Below, piece by piece: positions 17,482-25,756 of a stretch of DNA of 64,000 nucleotides. The notes beneath the pieces are model-generated. The model was not told the origin of the DNA. It worked only from the letters and a program-made list of their open reading frames with translations, and ran no database searches. Source of the DNA: Actinomycetota bacterium. Lineage in GTDB: Bacteria; Actinomycetota; Thermoleophilia; Solirubrobacterales; Solirubrobacteraceae. Each line of letters starts with the position of its first letter. Positions within the stretch are counted from its first letter, which is position 1. The position numbers and the translations under genes were made by a program. Location: positions 173,531 through 237,530 of the forward strand of contig JAFDWH010000004.1 of assembly GCA_018268595.1 (NCBI GenBank). Direction: 5' to 3'.

Positions 17482-18108
17482 GTGAACCGCGGCCGGCTGA
17501 TCACGATCGAGGGGCTCGACGGAGCCGGCAAGACGACGCTGGCGCGCGGCCTGCAAGACGCGCTCGCGGCGCGTGGGATCGACGCGACGCCGCTGCGCGA
17601 GCCGGGCGGCGTCGCCGCCGCCGAGCGCGTCCGCACGCTCGTGAAGGACCCCGGCCTGCACGTCGGCGCGCGCGCCGAGGCGCTGCTGTACGCGGCCGCG
17701 CGCGCGCAGCTCGTGGAGGAGGCGCTGGCGCCCGCGCTCGCGCGTGGCGAGTGGGTCCTGCTGGACCGCTTCGTCGACTCATCGCTCGCCTACCAGGGCG
17801 CCGGCCGCGCACTGGGGGTCGAGCAGGTGCGCGCGATCAACGCGTTCGCGACCGGCGGCCTGCAGCCCGACCGCACGCTGCTGCTGCGGATCGAGCCGGC
17901 GCTCGGCCGCGCGCGCCAGGACGGCCGCGGCGAGGCGCCCGACCGGCTCGAGCGGGAGGCCGACGACTTCTTCGCGCGGATTGCGGCCGCCTACGACGAG
18001 CTGGCCGCCGCCGAGCCGCAGCGGATCCGCACGCTCGACGCGAGCGCCGACGCACCGGCGGTGCTGGCGCAGGCGCTGACGGCGCTGGCGGACCTGCTGC
18101 CCGGGTAG
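17482..18108 (+). CDS. tmk: Thymidylate kinase
   Basis: 208 residues. Phosphorylates dTMP to dTDP. ITIEGLDGAGKTT (8-19) is the P-loop, LREPGG the dTMP-binding DR/EPG-like motif, LLDRFVDSSLAYQGAGR (about 92-108) the DRY/F plus LID-proximal segment, and LLLRIEPALGRARQDGR the lid. Normal length. The GTG start is fixed by the -10 box just upstream and by the N-terminal strand. Divergent from holB across 27 bases. Confidence 0.95.
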   Translation: MNRGRLITIEGLDGAGKTTLARGLQDALAARGIDATPLREPGGVAAAERVRTLVKDPGLHVGARAEALLYAAARAQLVEEALAPALARGEWVLLDRFVDSSLAYQGAGRALGVEQVRAINAFATGGLQPDRTLLLRIEPALGRARQDGRGEAPDRLEREADDFFARIAAAYDELAAAEPQRIRTLDASADAPAVLAQALTALADLLPG

Positions 18109-18111
18109 CGT
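18106..18111 (+). promoter_or_regulatory. -10 element of the SDR gene at 18119, leaderless type
   Basis: TAGCGT overlaps the tmk stop codon and ends 8 bases before the ATG at 18119. The SDR could also be read through from tmk, but no ribosome binding site is seen. Confidence 0.45.
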
Positions 18112-18118
18112 CCCGCGC

Positions 18119-19042
18119 ATGCCCTCCACCACGAAGCCCGTCTCCGGCCAGGTCGTCCTCGTCACCGGCGCCGCGCGCGGCATCGGCGCGGCCGCGGCCA
18201 AGCAGCTCGCCGCCCGCGGCGCCAAGCTCGCGCTCGTCGGCCTCGAGCCCGGCGAGCTGGCGAGCGTGGCCGCCGAGTGCGGCCCCGACGCCGCCTGGTT
18301 CGAGGCGGACGTGACCGACGCGCAGGCGATCCAGGCCGCCGTCGACGGCGCCGTCGAGCGCTTCGGCGGGATCGACGTCGTGATCGCGAACGCCGGGATC
18401 GCGACCGGCGGCTCGGTGCGCGACATCGACCCGGCCGCCTGGGAGCGCGTCGTCGAGGTCAACCTGCTCGGCAGCTGGCGGACGGTGCGCGCCGCGCTCC
18501 CGCACGTGATCGAGCGGCGCGGCTACGTGCTGCAGGTCGCGTCCGTCGCGGCGATCGCGCACGCGCCGTTCATGTCCGCCTACAGCGCCAGCAAGGCCGG
18601 CGTCGAGGCGTTCGCCGACTGCCTGCGCACGGAGGTCGCGCACCTCGGCGTCGACGTCGGCGTCGCCTACTTCTCGTGGATCGACACGGACATGGTCCGC
18701 GGCGCCGACGAGCGCCTCGGGATGGCCGGGATGCGCCAGCGGATCAGCGGGCCGATCGGCAAGACGTACCCGCTGTCCGACGTCGCCGACGCGGTGACGC
18801 AGGGCGTCGAGCGGCGCGCGCGCCACGTGACGGTGCCGAGCTGGGTGCGCGCGCTGATCGCGCTGCGCGGCCCGCTCGCCACGCTGCTCGACCGCCAGGG
18901 CCGCAGACAGGTCCCGGCGATCGAGGCGCAGCTGCGCGAGGCGATCGCGCGCGAGGGCGCGGCGGCCGCGAGCGCGCCGGTCGGCGCCGGCGGCGCGGCC
19001 GACAGCGCTGCGCGCGGCGCCGGCGAGCCGGCGGCGGGCTGA
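18119..19042 (+). CDS. Short-chain dehydrogenase/reductase (classical SDR)
   Basis: 307 residues. TGAARGIGAA (16-25) is the NAD(P)-binding motif, IANAGIA the NAG motif, VASVAAIAH supplies the catalytic Ser and YSASKAGVEAF the YxxxK pair. The C-terminal 60 residues are an extra helical and then Ala/Gly-rich tail beyond the usual 250. Substrate unknown; members with this tail are often annotated as acyl or steroid-type reductases, which I cannot confirm. Confidence 0.88.
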   Translation: MPSTTKPVSGQVVLVTGAARGIGAAAAKQLAARGAKLALVGLEPGELASVAAECGPDAAWFEADVTDAQAIQAAVDGAVERFGGIDVVIANAGIATGGSVRDIDPAAWERVVEVNLLGSWRTVRAALPHVIERRGYVLQVASVAAIAHAPFMSAYSASKAGVEAFADCLRTEVAHLGVDVGVAYFSWIDTDMVRGADERLGMAGMRQRISGPIGKTYPLSDVADAVTQGVERRARHVTVPSWVRALIALRGPLATLLDRQGRRQVPAIEAQLREAIAREGAAAASAPVGAGGAADSAARGAGEPAAG

Positions 19043-19073
19043 GCCCGCCGCGGACGCGGGCGCCGCGGCGCTC
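19041..19073. terminator. Hairpin between convergent SDR and BMP lipoprotein genes
   Basis: GAGC-CC-GCCGCGG (19041-19053) pairs with CCGCGGC-GCTC (19063-19073) apart from a 2-base bulge. It fills the whole 31-base gap between two convergent stops, so it probably serves both. An alternative dyad CGGCGGGCT-G-AGCCCGCCG overlaps it. Confidence 0.55.
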
Positions 19074-20126
19074 TTACCCTTCCGGCGCCTGCCCGGTGAT
19101 CAGCGCTCTGACCGCTTCCCTCGTCGCGGTCACGGGGACCTGCAGTCTGCCGCGGTCTATCTGGCGCCCGGCCGCCAGGCCGGCTTCGTAGGCGTCGCTC
19201 GGCGTGCGGCCGGTCCTCAGCAGCCACAGGCCCCTGTTTCTCAGGGTGAGCGCGTACGGAGCCTGCGCGAACCTGCCGTCTCTGACGTCCTGGACGGCTC
19301 TGCGGAACAGCGCTCTCGTGTCGTACATGATCGACTCGAGCACGTAGTTTTCCTTGTTGAACTCGGCCTTGTCGCCTATCACTCCGATGTACTGGTCCTC
19401 GCCCTGGATCTTCTCGACGGCTCTCAGCGCGCCGACCGTGGCGGCGCCGCCGAGCGCGAAGATCATCTGCGCCCCGCGCTTCTGCAGGCTGATCGCGGTG
19501 TCGTAGACCTCCTGCGCCGTCGCGCTGCCGTGTTCGCCGACCTGCGTGTAATAGAACCTCTCCGACGGGTCGATGCTGCGGGCGCCGGCGATGAAGCCGC
19601 CGGCCATTCTGTTCCAGGTGGCGGTGTCCCAGGCGGAGCCGTCGGCGATCACGATGATCCCGAGTCTTCTCGTGTACGCGGCCTTGGCGGCGACGAGCCC
19701 GGCTATGTAGCCGCCCGCCTTGTCGTCCACGTGGATCTGGCCGACGAGGCCTCTCGGCGCGTTCGGCCGTTCGCCCCACACGAGCGTCGGGACCCTGCTC
19801 TGCTTCGCGGCCGCTTCGGCGGCTTCGGCGTAGCGGCTGTCGTGGGCGATCACGAGCTGGTCGCCTTCATGGCCGACCTGTTCGAAGACGCCCCTCAGGT
19901 CGCTCGTCTGCGACGCGTCGACCGTGTCGACCCTGACGTGCAAGTGCCTCGGGAATTCCGCCACGACTTCCCTCGACTGCAGCGTCCAGTCGGGTTCGTT
20001 GTCCCTGAACGGGGCGACGAACGCGATCTTCCTCACGTCCCTGCCCGTCTCGCCGCTGCCACAGCCCGCGACGCCGATCACGAGCGCCGCGACGAGCGCG
20101 AGCGCCAACCATCGTGCCCTAGCCAC
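19074..20126 (-). CDS. BMP/PnrA-like substrate-binding lipoprotein
   Basis: 350 residues. A signal peptide with lipobox VAGC (Cys22) makes it a membrane-anchored extracellular lipoprotein. The mature part is a periplasmic-binding fold of the BMP/PnrA (TmpC) type: KIAFVAPFRDN, LVIAHDSRY, GYIAGLVAAKAAYTRRLGII, MIFALGGAATVGALRA. Such proteins deliver purine nucleosides or related ligands to ABC transporters, but no permease or ATPase gene adjoins. The GTG start is preceded by GAGGAGC. Arginines are encoded mostly by AGA and AGG, unlike neighbouring genes. Confidence 0.85.
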   Translation of the reverse strand: MARARWLALALVAALVIGVAGCGSGETGRDVRKIAFVAPFRDNEPDWTLQSREVVAEFPRHLHVRVDTVDASQTSDLRGVFEQVGHEGDQLVIAHDSRYAEAAEAAAKQSRVPTLVWGERPNAPRGLVGQIHVDDKAGGYIAGLVAAKAAYTRRLGIIVIADGSAWDTATWNRMAGGFIAGARSIDPSERFYYTQVGEHGSATAQEVYDTAISLQKRGAQMIFALGGAATVGALRAVEKIQGEDQYIGVIGDKAEFNKENYVLESIMYDTRALFRRAVQDVRDGRFAQAPYALTLRNRGLWLLRTGRTPSDAYEAGLAAGRQIDRGRLQVPVTATREAVRALITGQAPEG

Positions 20127-20167
20127 CCCTTGCTCCTCTCCCCGAGCAGGTCGGTTCCCCCAAGCGA

Positions 20168-20188
20168 CCGGATTCTCGCTGAATCCGG
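20168..20188 (-). terminator. Hairpin downstream of galE
   Basis: CCGGATTC (20168-20175) and GAATCCGG (20181-20188) form a perfect 8-base stem with loop TCGCT, 36 bases past the galE stop and 40 bases before the start of the lipoprotein gene. It probably separates the two transcripts. Confidence 0.6.
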
Positions 20189-20223
20189 CGCGCCGTGCGC
20201 CGCTTCCCGCCCGCGGCGCGGTC

Positions 20224-21213
20224 CTACGCCGCCGGTGCGCCCGCGTAGCCGTGCGGGTGCGCCTGCGCGAACGCCCAGGCGTCGCCGACCATGTCGGCGA
20301 GCGCCGGCTTGCGCGGCTCCCAACCCAGCTCGGCGCGGATCTTGCCGCTCGCGGCGACGAGGATCGGCGGGTCGCCGGGCCGGCGGGGCGCCTCTCTCAC
20401 GGGGATCTCGAGGCCGGTCACCGCGCGCGCGGCCTCGATCACCTCGCGCACCGAGAAGCCGTTGCCGTTGCCGAGGTTGAAGATGCGGTGCTCGCCCCCG
20501 CGCGCGCCGTCGAGCGCCAGCAGGTGCGCGGTCGCGAGGTCCTCGATGTGGATGTAGTCGCGCACGGCGGTGCCGTCCGGCGTCGCGTAGTCGGTGCCGA
20601 AGATCTGCACGCACTCCTGGCGGCCGAGCGCCGCGCGCAGCACGTTCGGGATCAGGTGCGTCTCGGGCTGGTGGTCCTCGCCGAGGCAGCCGCTCGCGCC
20701 CGCGACGTTGAAGTAGCGCAGGCTGACCGCGCCGAGCCCGTGCGCGCGGCACTCGTCGCCGATCATCTGGTCGACCGCCAGCTTCGAGGCGCCGTACGGG
20801 TTGACCGGGCGCGTCGGCGCGGTCTCCTCGATCGGCACCTGCTCCGGCTCGCCGTAGGTGGCGGCGGTCGAGGAGAAGACGAGCCGTCCGACGCCAGCTG
20901 CGCGCAATGCGTCGAGCAGGTTGAGTGTGCCGGCGACGTTGTTGCGCCAGTACAGCTCGGGCCGCGCGACCGACTCGCCGACGAGCGACAGCGCGGCGAA
21001 GTGCAGCGCGCCGTCGAAGCCCTCCGCGACGGCCGCCGCGAGCGCCGGCGGGTCGAGCAGGTCGGCCTCGACGAAGCCGGCGCCGTCCGGCACGGCGGCG
21101 CGGTGGCCGCGGCTGAGGTTGTCGAGCACGACGACCTCGTGACCCGCCGCGAGCAGTTGCTGGGCGACGATCGAGCCGATGTAGCCGGCGCCGCCGGTGA
21201 CGAGCAGCCTCAT
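20224..21213 (-). CDS. galE: UDP-glucose 4-epimerase
   Basis: 329 residues, an extended SDR that interconverts UDP-glucose and UDP-galactose (some members use the N-acetyl forms). MRLLVTGGAGYIGS carries the NAD motif, FSSTAATYG the Ser/Thr-Ser pair, NPYGASK the catalytic Tyr140 and Lys144, and RYFNVAGA plus VRDYIHIEDLA are diagnostic for GalE. Typical length. The ATG at 21213 fits the strand start; longer in-frame versions are not protein-like. It supplies precursors for surface glycans but is not adjacent to the main cluster. Confidence 0.93.
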   Translation of the reverse strand: MRLLVTGGAGYIGSIVAQQLLAAGHEVVVLDNLSRGHRAAVPDGAGFVEADLLDPPALAAAVAEGFDGALHFAALSLVGESVARPELYWRNNVAGTLNLLDALRAAGVGRLVFSSTAATYGEPEQVPIEETAPTRPVNPYGASKLAVDQMIGDECRAHGLGAVSLRYFNVAGASGCLGEDHQPETHLIPNVLRAALGRQECVQIFGTDYATPDGTAVRDYIHIEDLATAHLLALDGARGGEHRIFNLGNGNGFSVREVIEAARAVTGLEIPVREAPRRPGDPPILVAASGKIRAELGWEPRKPALADMVGDAWAFAQAHPHGYAGAPAA

Positions 21214-21236
21214 GAGGGCTGCGGAGTAAAGCAGCC

Positions 21237-21902
21237 TCAGCGGCCGAGTCGCAGCCAGTCGGTGAACTCCGACCAGGTGCTGCTCGTGCGGAAGCCGGCC
21301 TCGCCCCAGCCGTGCCGCGTGCGTGCCGCCCACGCCGGGTCCCACCCGCGCGAGCGCGCGAGGGCCCACAGCAGCAGCGCGAGCAGCACGAGCGCGCCGA
21401 CCGCAATCAGCGCGATCACGAGCGGCGTGCGGTCGCGCTGGCGCACGGGGGCGGTGGCCGGCTGCGTCGCCGGGGTCGCGGTCGTGGTCGGCGCCGTCGT
21501 GGTGGGCGCGGTCGTGGTGGGCGCGGTCGTCGCCGGCGCCGTCGTCGCGGGCGCGACCGGCGCGGGCTGCGTCGTGACGGGCGGCACGGCCGTCGGCGGC
21601 ACGCCGCCCGCCGCGGTGCCGCCCGTCGGCTTGACGCCCTTGCAGTCCCCGCGCATGTGCGCGGCGATGCCGCCGACCATCGCTCTGCGCAGGTCGGGGA
21701 CGACGCTTCTGACGGCCGCCGGGATCCCGGCGACGGCGGCCTCGAGCTGCGCCTGCGTGAAGGCACAGGGGTCGAGGTGGCCGCCGCCCTGCTCGAACGC
21801 CGCCGCGACCTGGTCGTACGCCTGGTTGGCGCGCGCGGCGGCGGGGGCGACGAGCGCCAGCACGGTCGCGAGCGCCACCAGCGTGCGGATGCGGGACGTC
21901 AT
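21237..21902 (-). CDS. Secreted, membrane-anchored protein with a Thr/Pro/Ala linker
   Basis: 221 residues. Signal peptide (TLVALATVLALVAPAAARA), a globular part of about 85 residues with two Cys (HLDPCAF and GDCKGV), a 60-residue low-complexity linker built on repeated TTTAP units (12-15-base tandem repeats around 21480-21540), a transmembrane helix (LVIALIAVGALVLLALLLW) and a short basic-aromatic tail. The domain is therefore outside the cell on a stalk. The ATG at 21902 follows TACGAT by 10 bases. Function unknown; the linker looks like an O-glycosylation target. Confidence 0.75.
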   Translation of the reverse strand: MTSRIRTLVALATVLALVAPAAARANQAYDQVAAAFEQGGGHLDPCAFTQAQLEAAVAGIPAAVRSVVPDLRRAMVGGIAAHMRGDCKGVKPTGGTAAGGVPPTAVPPVTTQPAPVAPATTAPATTAPTTTAPTTTAPTTTATPATQPATAPVRQRDRTPLVIALIAVGALVLLALLLWALARSRGWDPAWAARTRHGWGEAGFRTSSTWSEFTDWLRLGR

Positions 21903-22114
21903 GCCGGGGCCGATCGTAGCGGTCGCGCGGGACCCCCGCGCGGCGTCGCGCGTCGCCGGTAGGCTCGTTCCGAGGACCCCGGCGGACGTTCCCGCCGCCA
22001 CCGCGCCGAGTCGTTCCGTCCGGCCGGTGGTCAATGATCCGCTGTTACCCCCTGAGCGCGGCCAGAGGCACGGGGAACAGCGGCAAATAGCGGGAAGACA
22101 AGGAGCAGGCAGGC

Positions 22115-24958
22115 ATGAGCGACACCTCGCAGACCCCCACCACGATCGACGCCCAGACGGGCGAGGCGCTGCGCCTCAGCCGCTTCTTCACGCAGCCGGG
22201 CGTCCATCCGTTCGACGGCGTGGAGTGGGAGCTGCGGGACGCGCGGATCGGCCACGGCGGCAAGGTCTCCTTCGAGCAGACGGACGTCGAGTTCCCCAAG
22301 ACGTGGTCGCAGAACGCGACGAACATCGTCGCCCAGAAGTACTTCCGCGGGCAGATCGACTCGCCCACGCGCGAGCGCTCGGTCAGACAGATGGTCGGCC
22401 GCGTCGCCGGCACGATCGCCGACTGGGGCCGTCAGCGCGGCTACTTCGCGACCGACGCGGACGGCGACACGTTCGAGGCCGAGCTGACGCACATCCTGCT
22501 CCACCAGATCGCGGCGTTCAACTCGCCGGTGTGGTTCAACGTCGGCTTCGAAGAGCAGCCGCAGTGCTCGGCCTGCTTCATCCTCTCGGTCGACGACACG
22601 ATGGAGTCGATCCTCTCCTGGAACACGAAGGAGGGGATGATCTTCCGCGGCGGCTCGGGCTCGGGCATCAACCTCTCGAACATCCGCGGCTCGATGGAGC
22701 CGCTGGCGAAGGGCGGCACGGCCTCCGGCCCCGTCTCCTTCATGCGCGGCGCCGACTCGTGGGCCGGCACGATCAAGTCGGGCGGCAAGACGCGGCGGGC
22801 GGCGAAGATGGTCGTCCTCGACGTCGACCACCCGGACATCCAGGAGTTCATCTGGTGCAAGGCGAAGGAGGAGGACAAGGCCCTCGCCCTGCGCAACGCC
22901 GGCTTCGACATGTCGATCGACGGCGACGGCTTCACCTCGATCCAGTACCAGAACGCGAACAACTCGGTGCGCGTCTCGGACAAGTTCATGCGCGCGGTCG
23001 AGGCGGGCGACGAGTGGCGCCTGCTCGCGCGCACGACCGGGGAGCCGGTCGGCGACGCGCTCGACGCGCGCGCGCTGATGAACGAGATCGCCGAGGCGGC
23101 GTGGCGCTGCGCCGACCCGGGCGTCCAGTACGACACGACGATCAACCAGTGGCACACGTGCCCGAACTCGGGTCGCATCAACGCCTCGAACCCCTGCTCG
23201 GAGTACATGCACGTCGACGACTCGGCCTGCAACCTCGCGTCGCTGAACCTGATGAAGTTCCGGCGCGCGGACGGCACCTTCGACGTCGCCGCCTACGAGC
23301 ATGCGGTCGACATCGTCTTCCTCGCGCAGGAGATCGTCGTCGGCGCCTCCAGCTACCCGACCGAGGGGATCGGCCGCAACGCGAACGCGTTCCGCCAGCT
23401 CGGCCTCGGCTACGCGAACCTCGGCGCGTTCCTGATGAGCAACGGCATGCCGTACGACTCCGACGCGGGTCGCGGCACGGCGGCCGCGATCACGGCGCTG
23501 ATGACCGGGCGCGCGTACCGCCGCTCGGCCGAGATCGCGGCGGCGGTCGGAACGTACGAGCGCTACGAGGAGAACCGCGAGCCGCACAACGCGGTGATGC
23601 GGATGCACCGCGACGCGTCGTACGCGATCCCGGACGCGACATGCGCGGACGACGAGCTGCTCGCGGCCGCGCGCCGCTCGTGGGACGAGGCCGTCGCGCT
23701 CGGCGACGACCACGGGTACCGCAACGCGCAGGCGACGGTGCTGGCGCCGACGGGCACGATCTCCTTCCTGATGGACTGCGACACGACCGGCGTCGAGCCC
23801 GACTTCTCGCTCGTCAAGTTCAAGGAGCTGGTCGGCGGCGGCCAGATGACGATCGTCAACCGCACGGTCCCGCTGGCGCTGCAGGAGCTCGGGTACGCGG
23901 ACCAGCAGATCGAGCAGATCGAGGCGCACATCGACGAGCACGGCACGATCGTCGGCGCGCCCGGCCTGGCGGCCGAGCATCTGCCGGTGTTCGACGTGGC
24001 GGTCGGCGAGCGCGCGATCTCGCACATGGGCCACATCAAGATGATGGGCGCGGTGCAGCCGTTCATCTCGGGCGCGATCTCGAAGACCGTCAACCTGCCG
24101 CAGAGCGCGACCGTCGAGGACATCGCCGACGCGTACGTCCAGGCGTGGCGGCTCGGCGTGAAGGCGCTCGCGATCTACCGCGACGGCTCGAAGACGGCGC
24201 AGGCGCTGCGCACCGACGCGCAGAAGGAGGCGCCCGCCGGCGCCGGCGGCACGGCGAGCCAGGAGGCGATCGACAGAGCGGTCGCCGAGGCGCTCGCGAA
24301 GGCGGCGTCCGCGCCCGCGCGGCGCAAGATGCCGCGCGAGCGGCAGTCGCTGACGCACAAGTTCGCCGTCGGCGGGCACGAGGGCTACATCACCGCGGGC
24401 CTCTACGAGGACGGCACGGTGGGCGAGATCTTCCTGACCGACATCGGCAAGGAGGGCTCGACGCTGCGCGGCATGATGAACTCGTTCGCGACCGCGATCT
24501 CGATCGCCCTGCAGTACGGGGTGCCGCTGGAGACGCTCGTGCGCAAGTTCAGCTACATGCGCTTCGAGCCCGAGGGCATGACGATGAACACGGAGATCCC
24601 GTTCGCGAAGTCGCTGCCCGACTACATCATGCGCTGGCTCGCCTCGCGCTTCCTCGACGCGGAGATCCAGGAGGAGCTGGGCATCATGACGAGCGCCGTG
24701 CGCGCCAAGAAGATGGCCGAGGACGCGGCGCTGTCGCTCGGCGGCGACACGGCCGGGCCCGCGGCCGCGGCGCCGAGCGCCGGGGACGGCGCGGGCGTCG
24801 CCCCGACTGCCGCGTTCACCGACACGCCGCCGGTCGTGCCGGCGAAGATGGCCGGCCTGGACCTCGGCCCGGCGTGCAACCAGTGCGGCGGGATGATGCA
24901 GCGCACCGGCTCCTGCTACACCTGCTCGAGCTGCGGCAACAACACCGGCTGCGGCTGA
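22115..24958 (+). CDS. nrdJ: Vitamin B12-dependent ribonucleoside-diphosphate reductase (class II)
   Basis: 947 residues. Reduces ribonucleotides to deoxyribonucleotides using adenosylcobalamin. QCSACFILSVDD (first redox cysteine), FRGGSGSGINLSNIRG, INASNPCSEYM near 355-365 (radical Cys and the N-x-C-x-E site) and LAPTGTISF are all present. The C-terminal 27 residues hold CNQCGG and CYTCSSCG, the redox or zinc-binding tail. ATG follows AAGGAGCAGG at 9-14 bases, a rare clear ribosome binding site here. I looked for a cobalamin riboswitch in the 212-base upstream gap and saw no B12 box, nor an NrdR-box pair. Confidence 0.97.
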   Translation: MSDTSQTPTTIDAQTGEALRLSRFFTQPGVHPFDGVEWELRDARIGHGGKVSFEQTDVEFPKTWSQNATNIVAQKYFRGQIDSPTRERSVRQMVGRVAGTIADWGRQRGYFATDADGDTFEAELTHILLHQIAAFNSPVWFNVGFEEQPQCSACFILSVDDTMESILSWNTKEGMIFRGGSGSGINLSNIRGSMEPLAKGGTASGPVSFMRGADSWAGTIKSGGKTRRAAKMVVLDVDHPDIQEFIWCKAKEEDKALALRNAGFDMSIDGDGFTSIQYQNANNSVRVSDKFMRAVEAGDEWRLLARTTGEPVGDALDARALMNEIAEAAWRCADPGVQYDTTINQWHTCPNSGRINASNPCSEYMHVDDSACNLASLNLMKFRRADGTFDVAAYEHAVDIVFLAQEIVVGASSYPTEGIGRNANAFRQLGLGYANLGAFLMSNGMPYDSDAGRGTAAAITALMTGRAYRRSAEIAAAVGTYERYEENREPHNAVMRMHRDASYAIPDATCADDELLAAARRSWDEAVALGDDHGYRNAQATVLAPTGTISFLMDCDTTGVEPDFSLVKFKELVGGGQMTIVNRTVPLALQELGYADQQIEQIEAHIDEHGTIVGAPGLAAEHLPVFDVAVGERAISHMGHIKMMGAVQPFISGAISKTVNLPQSATVEDIADAYVQAWRLGVKALAIYRDGSKTAQALRTDAQKEAPAGAGGTASQEAIDRAVAEALAKAASAPARRKMPRERQSLTHKFAVGGHEGYITAGLYEDGTVGEIFLTDIGKEGSTLRGMMNSFATAISIALQYGVPLETLVRKFSYMRFEPEGMTMNTEIPFAKSLPDYIMRWLASRFLDAEIQEELGIMTSAVRAKKMAEDAALSLGGDTAGPAAAAPSAGDGAGVAPTAAFTDTPPVVPAKMAGLDLGPACNQCGGMMQRTGSCYTCSSCGNNTGCG

Positions 24959-24982
24959 TCCGCGGCTGACCCGGCGCGCGCC

Positions 24983-25032
24983 GCCGTAGCGCGGCCGCGC
25001 CGGACGGGGCGCCCGCGGCGGCCCGCTACGGC
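24983..25032. terminator. Large hairpin between convergent nrdJ and the ANTAR regulator gene
   Basis: GCCGTAGCG (24983-24991) pairs perfectly with CGCTACGGC (25024-25032), and inside it GGCCGC pairs with GCGGCC. The right arm includes the stop codon of the ANTAR gene. It probably ends nrdJ transcription and may also act from the other side. Confidence 0.55.
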
Positions 25033-25610
25033 AGCTCGAGGCCGCCCTCGGCGACCGCGAGCGCGACGTCGACGACGCGGCGGCGCTCGGTGCGGGCGTG
25101 CGTGCGCAGGCGCTCGAACGCGGTGCGGTCGTCGACGCCGTAGCGCTCCATCAGGATGCCCTTCGCGCGCTCGATCATCGCGCGGCGCGCGAGCGCGCCC
25201 TCGAGCTGGTCGACCTTCGCCTCGAGCCGCTCGATCTCGGCGTGGCGGCGCAGCGCCACCTCGATCGCGGCCTGCACCGCGTCCGGCCCGTCGGGCTTTG
25301 CCTGGGCGGCGATGCCGCGGTCGGCCGCGCGGGCGGCGAAGTCGGGGTCGTCCTGCTGCGTGAGCGCGATCACGGGACCGGTCGCGTACGCGCAGATCTC
25401 CTCGATCAGCGCGAGCGCGTGGTCGTCGTCGCGGTGCAGCACGACGATCGACGCGTCGGGATCGTCGCCGACGATCCGCTCGGCGACGTCCGACACCTCG
25501 ACGGCGTAGGCGCACACCGTGTGACCCAGTTCCCGCAGCAGCGCGGCGAGACCGTCGAGCGCGGCCGGATCCTCGTCGGCGACCAGGACGCGGAGGCCGT
25601 CCGCGGTCAC
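25026..25610 (-). CDS. ANTAR-domain response regulator with an atypical receiver
   Basis: 194 residues. An N-terminal receiver-like domain (VLVADEDPAALDGL, about 8-115), a short coiled coil (EIERLEAKVDQLEGAL) and a C-terminal ANTAR domain (ARRAMIERAKGILMERYG). ANTAR domains bind paired RNA hairpins and act as antiterminators. The phosphoacceptor position (about 59) reads VVLHR, His instead of Asp, while the acidic pocket D12-E13-D14 is kept, so classical phosphorylation is unlikely. The GTG start is preceded by GGGGGCGAG. Divergent from the sigma factor. Confidence 0.88.
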   Translation of the reverse strand: MTADGLRVLVADEDPAALDGLAALLRELGHTVCAYAVEVSDVAERIVGDDPDASIVVLHRDDDHALALIEEICAYATGPVIALTQQDDPDFAARAADRGIAAQAKPDGPDAVQAAIEVALRRHAEIERLEAKVDQLEGALARRAMIERAKGILMERYGVDDRTAFERLRTHARTERRRVVDVALAVAEGGLELP

Positions 25611-25756
25611 CCGCTCGCCCCCGACCGCGACCCTGCGCAGCGGCCTGCGCGCGCGCTACGATCGAACCCGCACCGGCGGCGCGCTGCCGCGGTGTGAGCT
25701 CGGCGCCCCAGACCCCCGGCGCTCCATGTGAGATGAGCCGGGAGGGAGACGGGAAC

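Noticed and set aside
21903..22114. Possible cobalamin riboswitch upstream of nrdJ
   Set aside because: I looked for the B12 box and the conserved core of the class and found neither; a covariance-model search would settle it.
22031..24379. A 782-codon open frame antisense to nrdJ
   Set aside because: Mirror frame of a strongly conserved gene, low-complexity Arg/Val/Asp composition, no start signal.
19924..24969. A 1681-codon open frame on the + strand across BMP, galE and nrdJ
   Set aside because: It runs antisense to two clear genes and out of frame with nrdJ; the translation is Arg/Ala/Gly-rich without domains. Such long frames are a by-product of high GC.
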